64,000 nt of DNA. Origin: Eumeta japonica. Taxonomy: Eukaryota > Arthropoda > Insecta > Lepidoptera > Psychidae. The DNA is taken from contig BGZK01000021.1 of the NCBI GenBank assembly GCA_005406025.1, positions 992,001 to 1,056,000 of the forward strand, read 5' to 3'. Shown here piece by piece: positions 12,536 through 24,612 of this stretch. The translations under genes and the position numbers were made by a program. Each line of letters begins with the position of its first letter. Position 1 is the first letter of the stretch. The notes beneath the pieces were generated by a model that was not told where the DNA came from, searched no databases, and was given only the letters and a program-made list of their open reading frames with translations.

Positions 12536-12615
12536 GTTATAGACGGACGGACGGACGGACAGCGGAAGCTTAGTAATAGCGTTCCGTTAGCACCTTTTGG
12601 GTAAGGAGCCTTAAA
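12536..12615. repeat. Remnant end of the 'gggttccgta' TIR element family
   Basis: An (ACGG)n tract (12542-12561) is followed by 'agcggaagcttagtaatag' and a degraded end (gttccgttagcaccttttgggtaagg broken by changes). The same order occurs intact at 24890-24958, so this is a decayed end of the same family. Confidence 0.75.
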
Positions 12616-13199
12616 AAGCAAGTAATAAAGCATTAAGTGAGCACGTTCTCTGTCTATTACAAAAGAACTGTGTGGGTCAAATTAGGATTTGTTTCTATTG
12701 GATGTGGAATCGGTGTCGTAATAATTCACGAGATAGCCCTGGCATCTGTTGGATTACTTTCGAACTACGAAAAAATAAAATATAGATTGCCATTTCGTTG
12801 CCCATGTATTTAAACTAAATAACTAACTGAAAGAATCCAAAGCAAGAAATAAATAAAAAAGAAAAACGAGAAAAAACCAACAAAAATAAAAATTACTATC
12901 GAAGAAGTTGATAGACATTGTTCAGTGGCGAAATTATCTTTTTATTTTGAAATGATAGAGTAGCAATTTTTTTATATCTGAAAACAGGGGAACACAAAGT
13001 TTGCTAAAAATCACATCTAACGAAGTCCAATTGTTATCCTCGAAACATCCTATATACATACCAAGTGTCACAGAAATCATCGTAGTCGCTTATGAGATCC
13101 TTTTTGTATATAATATATCTATCTATAATAAGAATTATATAAGTTATTATAAAATTTCTCATTGAAAGCTATTAGATTTGAGTCGAATATCAATCATTC
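12616..13199. other. AT-rich intergenic DNA
   Basis: No gene or repeat family recognised apart from short A-rich runs. Confidence 0.55.
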
Positions 13200-13390
13200 G
13201 CCCTGTGCCTCGGAAATCACTTTAAGCCGTTCGGTCCTAGACGTGGTGAACGCGTGGGCGGCGGCCGGTCGCTAGCAGCGCCCGAGGCACTGGGCCAGCG
13301 TGGGGGGCTTAGGGTACACACCCCTCGATTGGAAACGGTCAAGATTGGGGGCGTACCCTAGGCGTTAGTAGTGGGGTAAATAAACAACAG
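13200..13390. repeat. GC-rich putative LINE/SINE tail
   Basis: 'cctcggaaatcactttaagccgttcggtcc' wording, a GC-rich middle and an end with (CAG)-like words after 'gtggggtaaataaac' resemble a recurrent 3' tail of lepidopteran retroposons ('aagccgttggtcc' type). Coding potential is absent. The family is not assigned. Confidence 0.4.
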
Positions 13391-14029
13391 CAGCAACAGA
13401 TGCACTGATAGAAATATTCCTAAGTTGCTTTAATATAACTTAGTTCCAATAGTTGTATTAACAAATATTGTGCATAATTTAACCATTATTTAGGTCGGTT
13501 AAGACATTCGAAACATTGGTTCGCTCAAAATCAACGATGTGGATTTGTTACGATTTCTATTTTCAGATGTACGTCATGATTATGTCGAACTTAGTCTGTG
13601 TATCACAATGTGCTTTCTATAATTCATATAATAACATCCTATAAAGTAGGCTAGATAGATAGATAGATAGATTCTAATACGTTTTTTTTTTGTATTTTTT
13701 CGACACTATCAATGCTTAAACTGCAAACACATGTTTTAAATAATATTATTAGTGTACTTTTCAATAGTCTTTCCTAGGCAAATGATTGTTTCGCTTAGGC
13801 TATTGCCTTGAAACGCATGATAAATTTAAAGCACGTAAAATGTCTGAATTTATATATATTTATTGGCATGCAGGTAACACACAAATTCTTCGATCCCGGT
13901 TTGCGGTCGCTAATCGATAACCCTTTTGCTTGCTGGGTCACAAAAAAGTAAGAACACGTATTCGCGAAAACTCCCGCTGTCCGTACATTCCGCGACTCCG
14001 ATTGGTCGAGGTTAGAAAAGGATAACCGT
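13391..14029. other. AT-rich intergenic DNA with a (GATA)n tract
   Basis: A tetranucleotide (TAGA)n run occupies about 13652-13672. Nothing else is recognised. The minus-strand 100-codon frame at 13795-14097 runs into the next GC-rich island and carries no domain. Confidence 0.6.
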
Positions 14030-14350
14030 ATATATGGGGTCGATGGGCCGGAACGGGAGGAAAGAAGCCCTCCGACGGCCCGTGTCCCTTTGCGCATCGG
14101 CCCGTGAAATTAAACTCGCCCTAAACGAATCTAACGATTATTTTATTATCCCTTTTGCGCTAAGATTTGTTCCTTGCTCACTCAAATAAAAATAAAAGGT
14201 GAGTAAGGCCGCGTAAGGGCCAGAAGGAGGGCATAAATTTTCGTAAGCGTTTAGGGTTAAGTGGGGATTGGCTTATTTTTCGGCCCTTTAACTACGGCTC
14301 GACGCGTCCGGCCGGCTCGGACGGACTTAGCGTAGGGGTTACTAAATCGC
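14030..14350. promoter_or_regulatory. GC-richer, low-repeat island (candidate regulatory DNA)
   Basis: This stretch contrasts with its AT-rich flanks, contains no simple repeat and has no open coding frame of interest. Islands like this around a homeobox gene are often enhancers. That is inference only; no specific binding site is claimed. Confidence 0.25.
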
Positions 14351-15170
14351 AAATGGGACAAAATAATTGGATCCGTTTATTTTATCTACGGCGTCATTAT
14401 GAAATGGAGACGTTATATTGTTGTAGTGTAATTTTGTTAGAAGAAATTATAACAGATATTCTTAATTACATATAGATTAATGAACAACCTACAAAATGAA
14501 AAGATATACGCTAATACAATGAATAAATAATTATCGTCGATTGCTTGATGAAAAAAAAAAGAAGTTAGAAAGTTTTAAATTTAAAAATTCTCGTATTATC
14601 CAATTTGATATATCATCACATAAGTCTTATCAATGCAATATAATATACGAGTGGTCATTCACGACTGTGTGGATGCGGTTAGTCGTTATACACATAAGAC
14701 CACACAAACACACATAATTGGCGCCAACCCACAATCTTATATCAAGTTGAGATATATGGACTTTGTTTACATGTCTGGGTTATAAATATAATCTCAAAAT
14801 GTTAATTTAATATCAAAACCAGGTAATTATATTACTTTCGAGTGGAGACTATATATTTTTATAATGGCCCGAAATATATGAGCCTCTTTCAGTTTTCAAT
14901 ATAGAAAATTATGGATGGCAGCGCAATAGCACAGTAGCGACACAGTGCGAGGAAAAAAGTAAACATTCCAGACCTGTCGTCCGCAAATCGGAAACTCTCG
15001 TGTTCACTGTCGCCCGTCTCAAATCAAATACAGTTCGGATGTGTGTGTCCTTATTTTAATTTAATATGATTAATGGTATAAAATATAGGTTTCGGCCGAC
15101 TATGATCGACAGCGAGACTAAGATATATATACTAGCTAGCCCTTGTTCATTCCTTTCCTGTGGGTGGCTT
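14351..15170. other. AT-rich intergenic DNA
   Basis: No gene is recognisable. Nothing else of note. Confidence 0.55.
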
Positions 15171-15575
15171 TCCCATCTAGTTAGCGTCCACAGCTCGGAC
15201 AGCATGAACATAGAATGAATTCTTTCGTCTTTTGTGCCCATTGAAGTCAATGTCGATAGCGGTCCCGCTTTCGATTCTGATTCCAGTGATATTTTTGATC
15301 GTGTTCCCAACCTCACACTCATTTTCGACTCCAGTCCCATTCTCAATATCGGTCCCGATCCCGCTTTTGATCCTGATTCCCGTCCCGTTTTCGAGTGATT
15401 CCGCTAACACTCACAGTTTTGGACGAAGCCGGGGGCAAATAACCACTTTATCATTTGTCTTTCGATCGCGATTGATTCTGATGCCAATCCCACACTCAAT
15501 TCCGGCCCTGGTCCTGACTCTCATTCCCCCCTCCCGGTTCCGTTTCTCATTTCGATACCGCTACCGGTCTAAGTC
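15171..15575 (+). repeat. GATTCC-type dispersed repeat, long copy
   Basis: The left part reads 'agttagcgtccacagctcgg' then 'catagaatgaattctttcg', followed by about 330 bp of degenerate 6-bp words (gattcc, gatccc, gtcccg). The reverse complement of 23765-23910 shows the same left part followed by the same kind of words, so these are two copies of one dispersed family with an internal, length-variable short-period core. Overlapping open frames on both strands (for example 15232-15582) are by-products of the repeat. Confidence 0.75.
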
Positions 15576-16729
15576 TACATAATATTGTTGTTTTGAAGTT
15601 CAGTAATGAATTTCATTTTAATGTGATGCAATATGGCGAACTATGAACGATAATTTTGGCAACCGCTTTTATGCTAATTGAGGGGAGGAGGTCTTAGGAA
15701 ATAAAAATTTGTGATTTTATATGTTTTTGGATAAGAAATGAGAAACAAAATCTTAGGAAAATTAAAAAAAAACACATTAGATTACGACAACTGCAACCTA
15801 TCACGATAAAAACTATCCCATCTCTCAAGCTGTATCCAACTGCATGCAGTGCATAAATTTTCATTAAAATCGCTTCAGTAGCTTAAGAGTTCATCGCGGA
15901 CAAACAAAAATGGTACGACATTTTTATATATAAAGATAAATACATGTTTATTGTAAAATACATAAAGTAAAAAGCTCTTCGAATCGCGACATGATTACGA
16001 TATAACGAAAAAGTCGGCCAAAAAGGGGGGGGCAGTAATAATTATAACAGGCAGAATAATTGCTCAAACAAAAATTGCTGATGTTAATTAAATTAAAAAT
16101 GCATAATAATAATTAATCAATTGTTATTGCACATCATTACCTGATTTCGTTTTTCTCAATTATAATAAATACCCTTTTCATCTCAAGTGCAATTAGAATT
16201 ATCAAAAGTAGAATTTGCAATCATCTCCGTGTCATAAATTTATGATATGGATGTTCATATAAAAGTGGCTAAAGGGAGGTGTTTCGCACGTGCTTCATAC
16301 GTGCACGTCGGTATACCAAACTTTGACCAGTTTTTTTGGATGTTTCTTATCGGGAAAAACTGTATGATTATGTGACGGATATGGGATTTTTAGATTTTAT
16401 GTTTCCAGAAAAATAAGCGCGGTACATTGGGATAAATTTACACGGGAGCTGTAGTAGGTACGTTAATCGAAAATGGATTTGTAATGAATAGTAACTAATT
16501 TATCAATTTGATAGTGTCTAAGTGCCTTAAAAACTCATACTTACGTATTTTTCTTTACCCCATTTGTTAATATATATCGTTTTTCATGCAGACTTGGCAT
16601 GACGTGTTCTACTATTAGTCTGTTAGCAGAAAAATAATCAAATATTATACCATCAGATTTTTGTGTATTTTTCATGGACGTGTTAGAGCATCCATAAATT
16701 CAACCATACATTTTAATAAAATATTGCAT
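15576..16729. other. Intergenic DNA with a mobile-element tail
   Basis: About 15830-15950 contains 'ttcattaaaatcgcttcagt', 'agagttcatcgcggacaaac' and a final 'tttttatatataaagat', a recurrent tail of lepidopteran repeats. The rest is AT-rich and featureless. Confidence 0.5.
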
Positions 16730-17410
16730 GCCTCATAAGCGGAGAGTTGAGGTTGTGCTCTACTCTCGCCTTACAAAAATCAAGTGATTTTTTGAACTAA
16801 AAGTGTCTCTATTTATTTTTTGTTGCACTTATATAATAAAATTCACACATGAATATCAAGGAAAAAACATTAGTTTCAACAGTTATGACATTTTTAAAAG
16901 ACATTTTGCTTTTTAAATTAATGAGAAAAATGTTTAATAAAATTATTCCGTGGACGTCCATGTGTCTGTATGTATCCATACTCGCGTGGTCACGATAACT
17001 CCCGGAAAAGTTAACTGATCTAGTCCATTTTTTTTTCAAACGTTTTAGTATTATCCTTTCGAAGATCACGGTCTAATTCAACGTAGTTTAATCGTAATTA
17101 GTGTTATAAAAACACGACTGGACATCATAATTAATCAATAGAACTGTTGAACTAAAAATTTCTCAATCTTATCTTTCATTATTTTGTTTTGTTTATTTTA
17201 TTTATTTCTGATGAAGTTGATATTTCTTTCGGTTCTATTTTTGCATCTATTTTTGCCTCATAAGTGGAGCGCTGAGGTAGTGCTCTACTCTCGTTTTATA
17301 AAAATCGAGCTATTTTTTGAACTTAAAATTTTTTCATGTTACTCATAATGTACTTATAGACTTATATAAATGCACGAATGACAAGAAAAAACATTCGTGC
17401 TAATATATAT
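16730..17410 (+). repeat. Pair of direct repeats 525 bp apart
   Basis: The segment starting 'gcctcataagcggagagttg' at 16730 recurs at 17255 as 'gcctcataagtggagcgctg'. Similarity continues for about 150 bp through 'gtgctctactctcg', 'tttttgaact' and 'aagaaaaaacatt'. This is a diverged duplication or two copies of one repeat. No coding is evident. Confidence 0.8.
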
Positions 17411-18349
17411 ATTTGTAAAAATTGAACGACCGCTATGAGGCGTGCACTTTTGGATTTTCCAAAATTTTTTTTTAAACTTTTCCTGTGGTTTGGCACTCGA
17501 AAACACAAAGTATTTTATGGCAAATAGAAAACAGTTTATACAAATGTAGGGTATTTAAGCCATCAGATGGAGCCTTCGCCGACGTTCGTTTCTTATATAA
17601 AACCTGAAAAGCTGTGAGTTCTGCTATTAATTAATTTCTTTCAAAAACCTAAATAAATATGCTACATTTCAAATACTGAATTGGATTTATATACAATGCA
17701 ATTTAAAATATGATAGCTGTATAATATATTCATTCGCATTTTAAGGTACTTAGGTTATTTTTGTAATTATAATCCGTATATAAAGTTGGTTATACTTTTA
17801 TATATAAGTATATACATTTTATAAGTGTTCAATAAATCTTTAAACGAGTTTTGAAATCATTAAAAAAAATCACAAATTTTGACTTTAGAACTTAATCGAT
17901 AGTAATAAAGCAATAAATACTCAACGAAATGACATAGCATCTCTGTGATGCTATAATCAATATGTAAGCTTTGATACTAGATTTTTTTGGATATGTATAT
18001 ATATATTTATTAACATATATTTCTGGTTTCAAGCTGGTGCGCGTCATTTGGTGTTTCAAAAAATTATATACAAAGACATGGTTACATGTGTAAGGAAACG
18101 CGGGAATATCTCATCAAAATGTAATATTTTGATATGAAAGCATTGCTTTTAATTGAATGTAATTAAATTAACTATAATAACGATTTTGCCAATATATTTA
18201 ATACATCTTTTTCTTTGCGAATATAATCTCGCATACTTTATAATGCTAAAAAAGTAATATTTAAAATCTTTTTGTTTATTTACTTACAATTATTTCTCAA
18301 CATTAATCAAACTTATATAACTTAAAACTTCCAATAACTCCCAGTCCAG
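17411..18349. other. AT-rich intergenic DNA
   Basis: No gene or recognisable repeat. Confidence 0.6.
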
Positions 18350-18600
18350 TTCTAAGACCAACGCGTCGCAGCGGCCATCTTGTCCCTATCAAATATCAAG
18401 GGTCCGTGAAGTTCCACCGCCGCACTGTAATTGCGAATATTTCGTTGGCAAAGTTCTACCGCTGAGGAGAGTCGGACGGGCCCTTTATTCGCGATACCTT
18501 GTTAACCGGGATCCGGGACCTTCTCAGGAGCGACTTCGTGAACTTTTTAATTGATCGAATTTACAAGGCTTCATGAGTTATTCGTTACGTCTTCCAGTTT
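18350..18600. promoter_or_regulatory. GC-richer, low-repeat island (candidate regulatory DNA)
   Basis: A sharply bounded complex-sequence island with no tandem or inverted repeat and no domain-bearing frame. It could be a conserved non-coding element of the homeobox locus. Only cross-species alignment could show this. Confidence 0.3.
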
Positions 18601-18938
18601 TAGAGATATGAGGGCAAGCGAAAAGGATTGGAGCGTTGGCCTAATGCGTTCACGCCTCGATTCTTCACGGGCACGTATATAGTGATGCTTGTCGTCGTTA
18701 AATAAAATTGCGATTGAATTGCGAAAATAAGGAATTTCTATTGACAATAAGATCTTAAATCTTCTATCGACTGCTTCTATCAAATATTGTCGACATGTTG
18801 TAAGTGAGCCAAAACTATATTGAAAATCAAAATTAAACGTTTAATTACAAATCACATGTTTGATACCACGTAACTTTCATATAAATTTAGCTGCACACAA
18901 ATTCCTCAGTAAAGTAATATAGGGTTCTTAATATATAC

Positions 18939-18944
<6 letters not shown>

Positions 18945-18998
<54 letters not shown>
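18945..18998. repeat. (AT)n microsatellite, about 54 bp
   Basis: Alternating AT tract preceded by imperfect (ATAC)n words. Confidence 0.97.
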
Positions 18999-19003
<5 letters not shown>

Positions 19004-19349
19004 TAATTTACTTGAATAAATAAATTAAATTAAAAATAAAAGATGAACTTTTACTTATGAACTTTTACTGATACTTACGTAATTAACACTACTTGTGTAT
19101 GCTTCTACCAATATAACAGCTGCCAAAACTTAGTTCCTATATTCCCCAATGGTATCTAATGCATATAGTTCCATTATAATACCTATATATATTTTTCAAA
19201 GGAATATATACCTCAAAGTCAAAATGAGTTAGGCACGTATATTAAGTTTAGTGTTATGTTATTGTTGTAAAACTGGTACGTTACATTAAAAAAAGACTAT
19301 AATTAAATAGGTCTACATATGATATGTTTTATGTCGTAACATACTCCCA

Positions 19350-19660
19350 AAAAGCCGAGACAGTTAATAATTAACAGGGCGAGTTATAAGCGGCAATTCC
19401 TGAGCGCCGCTTTGGAAACCCAACTAATACTGTTAACGTGTTCCCGCACGGAGCGGGTAGTTCGCGAAATCACCGGGCCGTGCGACAACGGGAGCGTATT
19501 AGACGTTTTCTTCATTTAACAAATTGATGGAGCCGCGGGAAACCCATCCTTCATACGACTAACTGCGATATTAAACTTTATCACGTTCGTTAATTGGGTT
19601 CACATTTCGGCGGGTAGGTGTGCGCGATTCTACCGGAATAATACTAATCTGAATTCAACT
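19350..19660. promoter_or_regulatory. GC-richer, low-repeat island (candidate regulatory DNA)
   Basis: Complex sequence with homeodomain-type cores such as 'ttaataattaac' at the left and 'gttaattggg' at the right, within GC-rich DNA. There is no coding frame of interest. The region looks like a conserved non-coding element; conservation itself cannot be judged here. Confidence 0.3.
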
Positions 19661-20258
19661 TTATCATTAACGCAATAGAGTTCAAAATGTTGTACTACAT
19701 ATGCTATCTCGTGAATCGAATTCACGACCTTATTGCTATCAGCTTATAGTCGATAATTGTCCGATTGCTGTGTTTCCCGAGGGTAATATAACTGCGGTGG
19801 GAAGAGAGGTAGGCTGCGGTTGAAGTTTGTAATTAATAAAGCCCTCTCGATTACAAGTGCCTTTCCGCGCTGGGGAACTGGGTAGACTTCATACCTATAT
19901 CTGTATACAAGTGGTTATGTCTATGTGTCTGTAGGTCAATGTACAACTGCAGGAGTGGGGTATTAAAAAAAAAACAAATGAGAAAAGCGTTGTTAATATA
20001 GATATAAATAAAATTCGTTTCTCAACTTCATAGCGGGTATCAATTAATAACGTGAGGCATTTAGCAAGGGAGTAGGATCGAGCCGAAGTTTCCGATCATC
20101 AGTTAATTTTCTTAATTATTAAATATCATCATCATCATCATCATCGCTCAATCTTCAGCCAGTCACAATGACTGAAAGGGATAAGTCCCGATACACCCAA
20201 GGGAGCGTAATTATAGGGGGGGTGTAGGTTCTAGCTTGGATCAGGAGTAACGGAAATG
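19661..20258. other. Intergenic DNA with a short (ATC)n tract
   Basis: A trinucleotide (ATC)n run lies at about 20124-20145. Nothing else is recognised. Confidence 0.55.
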
Positions 20259-20972
20259 TATACTGTTAAAAATTTTTGTAAAATTACTTATGTTTTACAA
20301 AGCAAAAATTAGAAAAATTCCAAATCAATGTATACTAATACAAAACATAATACAATTCGAGTAAAATTACAAGACGTGTGAAAGAACTTACTGTCATGAG
20401 TTGTAATTTTGGAACCTTTATGTAATAACCCTACGCGTATTGTAATTTTTCCTAACTGTTGGTGAATTTCCAATGAAATATTGTAGAATTACAAAAATTG
20501 TTTGTAATTCCATTTACAATGCATTTTTTGAGATATTACAAAAAAATCTGAAACTCAAATTAGTATGAAAGTCATTAAGAATTTACAAATAATTTTATTA
20601 TTTTTGTAACATAATTTTAAAAATTGCATTACGTATTATAATTCTCTCAATTTTTTTTTATTTTTGTAAATAGGGGTATTGTAATTTTCTAAAACTGTTG
20701 ATTATTTCTGAACTTTGTAACGATGTAATGATGAACTGAATTAGAACATCAGACTAGTTGAGGCTAGTAAAATTTATATAAGTTACATTCTAAAACATAA
20801 ATCGTAAAGTTATTTTAAGAAACCTGTCTTCATTACATTACACTAGACTAACTATTTCAAAGACTACAGTACTTTATTAATTTTTTATACCTTATCAAAT
20901 GGTTTCTCATGTACGCATATTAGGTCAAAATTTCTTATTTGAGATTAACTTATAATTGATTTTAAATTTCAG

Positions 20973-21093
20973 ATTATTTTTGGAAATAAATCCTGAAAAA
21001 GGTACAAAACGAGGTGGAAAACGAAAGGGAACGAAGATTCATCCCAAAGTCTCAAAGCTTATGAAAGATATCGACCTCTATATTATTGATTAA
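20973..21093 (+). CDS. Exon-like coding segment inside the TIR element
   Basis: A polypyrimidine-AG acceptor ('tttaaatttcag', AG at 20971-20972) is followed by 1 + 40 codons ending in TAA at 21091. The frame starts at 20974 and reads LFLEINPEKGTKRGGKRK and onward to IHPKVSKLMKDIDLYIID before the stop. The basic centre and acidic-hydrophobic end look more protein-like than neighbouring chance frames, and base composition is less AT-rich. No upstream exon or start codon is identified, and I do not recognise the family. It may be the last exon of the element's own gene, a captured host exon, or chance. Confidence 0.35.
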
Positions 21094-21252
21094 TCATGTC
21101 CTTAAACTACTCCTACTTGAAAAGATATTTTTTTTAAGTTATACTACATATATAAGATTACTCTTCTTTTAAGGACATCAGTTTACATTTAATAAGTTTC
21201 AATATGAATATGCAATATAAAGTATTGTATTTTATACAAAAATTACAATACA

Positions 21253-21545
21253 ACACTATTTGTATTGTAATTTTGCTAAGCAAATTTTCGATAGCCTTTT
21301 GGTATATTTTAAAAAAAGTTTTGTAACGTTTCTAAACTTAGTTGAAATTAATTATGTAGTAAATTTACGATAAGTCATTTTGAAATCACTAATCATTTTC
21401 CACAGAAGTTGTTTGGTAATATTACACTATTTGTATGGTAATTTTGCTAAGCGAATTTCCGATAATCGTGTGGTAAATTTCAACAAATGTTTCGTAATTT
21501 TTCGAAATTGAGTTGAAATAAATTGTATAGTAAATTTACAAGACG
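21253..21545 (+). repeat. 171-bp tandem duplication within the TIR element
   Basis: 'acactatttgtattgtaatt' at 21253 and 'acactatttgtatggtaatt' at 21424 begin two copies that continue in parallel through 'ttgctaagc', 'gttgaaat' and 'agtaaatttac'. Divergence between copies is moderate. Confidence 0.85.
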
Positions 21546-21630
21546 GAATTATATTATTACTCTATTGTTGTGAGTAAAAAACTTCCAACATTTTTTTTGT
21601 AAAATTACTACAGATTTTTTTAACAATGTA

Positions 21631-22184
21631 GAGCCAGCCGTTATTCGTGCAACCTTTAGCCAGAAACTGGATTCGGGATAGGTGATAGATACTATAGTGT
21701 GTCAATAAATATAGTGGGGAGGGTATGTTCCTTCTGTTTCTCTTTTGTTCTTCGTTTCCTTTGCTTGGTGTAGGCTTTGACGTCCATTTCTGAGAGTTGG
21801 AACAGTTCATCTGCAGCCTTTCTAATTTCTACTGTACTCTGTGCTAATGTTGTTTATTCTTCTTGGTTCCTGTTGTAAAAACTATTGTCTTGTTAAACGA
21901 GTCTCCCGACTGTGAATAACTTTCTATTCTCACAAAAGGATACTTTAAGGTATGTGCTAATAAAATACTATTTAAGCTTATTATTAACTTTTATATTAAT
22001 CGATTTTGAAGGTTAAAACTATGCCTGACTGTGTACCTACTATTACAAAAAGATTTAGGTAACCTATATACTATCTACACAAATAATAATAAAATTGAAG
22101 TTAGCACAAATAAAAGTCAATGTAAGTACAAGCTTTTCGCGATAATCAAATATCGTTCAATGTTGTATTATAACTGTGATGGCG
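21631..22184. other. AT-rich intergenic DNA
   Basis: No gene recognised. The minus-strand 82-codon frame at 21562-21810 overlaps the element end and is not supported. Confidence 0.5.
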
Positions 22185-22560
22185 CGCGACTAAGAGGGTT
22201 GAGGCGATGCGTGACCTGGGTTTTTTACTAGATTCTAAAATTAATATTTTTAACCATATATAGAATCCATAATAGTCAGAACTTATGGTAATGCCGGTTT
22301 TATGGACCCGTCAACCTTCAAGCGTATTATTCCAAGTCTCAAAATTGTTTATTGCCCTTGTGTTAGATGTGCCCTTTAGATCCCTTCTGTGCTATCCTTA
22401 TCGACCGGATTGAGCGCGTTCAAAATAAATTTATCTCGCACCTCAACTATAAAATTAGAAACGAACAATCGAATGATTTAGAAAACTGTCGTATATTCAA
22501 CGTAATGATTTTGCGAGAGTGACGTAACGTCCTCGACATGGGGCTGCTATAAGACGCACT
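22185..22560 (+). pseudogene. Non-LTR retrotransposon RT C-terminal fragment
   Basis: Conceptual translation in broken frames gives RDLGFLLDSKINIFNHI near the left end (the 'RDLGVLLD' block after the reverse-transcriptase catalytic region), then a degraded 'YGNAGFMDPSTF' stretch, 'KIVYCPCVRCAL', and IDRIERVQNKFISHLNYKIR. These blocks are in the usual order of Jockey/R1-type LINE ORF2 C-terminal domains. Frame changes and stops mark it as dead. No 5' parts of the element are visible next to it. Confidence 0.85.
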
Positions 22561-22727
22561 AGACACACACCACTCTTTAGTATTCCTTTTCATTTTATGA
22601 GCTATGGTAAAAATGCTCCTTTTTCTGTTAAAGGATTTCATTACATTACATACATTTCATTTATAAATGTAAGGTACCTATATAATCTTATATACGTAAA
22701 ACCTTTTATTTTATATATCTATATTAT

Positions 22728-22730
<3 letters not shown>

Positions 22731-22792
<62 letters not shown>
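22731..22792. repeat. (AT)n microsatellite, about 62 bp
   Basis: Pure alternating TA tract. Confidence 0.97.
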
Positions 22793-22795
<3 letters not shown>

Positions 22796-23550
22796 AGTAT
22801 ATCTGTGCATGGGTATGTGTATAATTGTGTGTATTTGTGCGTGTATTCACCTGCATATATATGCATACAAATTGGCTTAACTCTATACTTATTATTTTAA
22901 TGAATAAATCTTCTAACTCACTAAAAGCTCATTAGTGCCAAGCATTTTTTGGAATCATATTTCTCTTTTATGTTTTACGTCATTATAATTTACTTAAGAA
23001 TTCATAGATTAAACTTATTAACCGATAACAGGTTCGTCGATCAAAAACTTTAGGCACATTCACTAGTGACAAATGTGTTTTTAAAATAGTGAACAAGTAA
23101 CACTATACTGCGCAAATGTACGTGCAACTCCGCGTATCTTTAATAAATAAGCTAAAAATTAACATCATTGGTTATACATATATTGTTTTCTCAAGTCAAG
23201 AATATTTAATTTATTAGGTAGATAATTTATTACGTTATGTAAGAAATAAAAGAAATAAATATTAAAAAAATACTAAACTAGTTTTCTAGACCAAAGACTT
23301 TCAAGATAATATTTTATCCTTGAAAGATAATATTTTTTATGTTTTTTGTCATAAGTTTCTGAACAGGCACAAATGGAATTTTAATGGAAATAAAATAAAA
23401 AACATATTTTTATGCACACTATTTCATTATTTAATAGCAACCCGCAATCACAAAAGACCGTCAAGAATGAAAATGAGACCTAATATATTGTTTATTTTAA
23501 TCTGTATGATTCACTATTTTTTTGATATTTAACTCTCAACCACATTCGTA
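22793..23550. other. AT-rich intergenic DNA
   Basis: No gene or repeat recognised. Confidence 0.55.
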
Positions 23551-23960
23551 CATCTATATATATAAAAAGAAAGTGTGTATGTATGTTCCGGGTAGGCTCC
23601 GAAACGGCTGGACCGATTTCAATGAAACTTTCAGGAAATCTTTAGATTGACCTGACGAGTAATCCTGTAAAGTTTGGCGACGATCGGAGCACTTTTCTTT
23701 TTGAACTGTCAAATACAGTTTTTATTTACTATAATGATATTCTATTGTTTTATAACCCAAATTTGTGAGATCGGAATCAGAATCAAAAGTGTGACTGGGA
23801 TTGGAATTTGGAAGCGTAATTAGGTTCGAGATTGACATCGATCGATATAGAAGATGAAAAAACGAATTCTATGTCTATGCTGACGCAGCTGCGGACATTA
23901 GCTATACGGGTAGGCCACTCGCAAGAAAGGGCAGAACAACGTCTACCGGGCCGGCCTTGT
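23551..23960 (-). repeat. Decayed dispersed repeats (two families)
   Basis: From 23560 the sequence reads 'aaaagaaagtgtgtatgtat' then 'ggctggaccgatttcaatga', a common end of lepidopteran repeats. From 23765 to 23910 it is the reverse complement of the GATTCC-type family, including the 'catagaattcg' and 'gcagctgc' block that also occurs at 15180-15240. Confidence 0.7.
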
Positions 23961-24230
23961 GTACAAAATAAACTAAACATCTGCGGCGCTAAATAGAAAT
24001 ACTCCGAAAACTTTATAAAATAACTATGGCTAATAAACATACGAAATCATTAAAAAGCCCAAATTCAGATCAAGGCTTTTCGTATGATATCAAATTTAAG
24101 AACAAACACCCATATTATCTTAATAATACTCTGGACAAATTATTCCTTATCCCCTTATTTACATAGATAGTGAACTTGCGATTCCACTTAATAAACAACA
24201 CTTTTATCTTACTTTTTTTTTTATTATGAT

Positions 24231-24440
24231 TGTAGACGGTGACGTGAATTCTAAAACCTACCGAAACGGTAGTTTCCGTTTTCACTCTGCCGACAATTCT
24301 GGAGTTAAGCCTCGCTTTAAACAGACTATTGAGGTGGGCTTTACGGCTTAACGTGCTGTCACCGCGCCCGAGGGATCGCGCCGCCGAAAAACACGATCTG
24401 TCGCGTTCTGCCCTGTAAAATAACCCTTGAGAAAAGTGCG
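24231..24440. promoter_or_regulatory. GC-richer island (candidate regulatory DNA)
   Basis: Complex GC-richer sequence after a T run, with a small inverted repeat 'ctaccgaaacggtag'. No coding frame is supported. A regulatory role is inference. Confidence 0.25.
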
Positions 24441-24612
24441 AAAATTTCCTTCGCCCTTACCATATTATTGGTTCAGATTTTACAATGAAGTTAAAAATAA
24501 AGTACGTTTGTGCATAAACTACGATATAATAAACACGTAAGTTGTAAATTTGCGTTGTCTTAATTGTGCAAAATAAAACTAATATATTACAAAACAAGCG
24601 CGAGTCGGACGA

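Larger units (their letters stand above)
20259..21630. mobile_element. TIR element with internal tandem repeats
   Basis: The left end reads 'tatactgttaaaaatttttg' and the right end is its approximate reverse complement (21597-21630). A shorter element at 39107-39478 has the same ends, defining a family. Inside are numerous 'gtaattttg'/'attacaa' words and a 171-bp tandem duplication (copies starting 21253 and 21424). A short exon-like coding segment lies at 20973-21093. No transposase was seen, so this is probably non-autonomous. The possible TA at the boundary fits TA-duplicating families but is not proof. Confidence 0.65.

Noticed and set aside
15056..15582. Overlapping open frames on both strands
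   Set aside because: They are by-products of the short-period GATTCC-type repeat.
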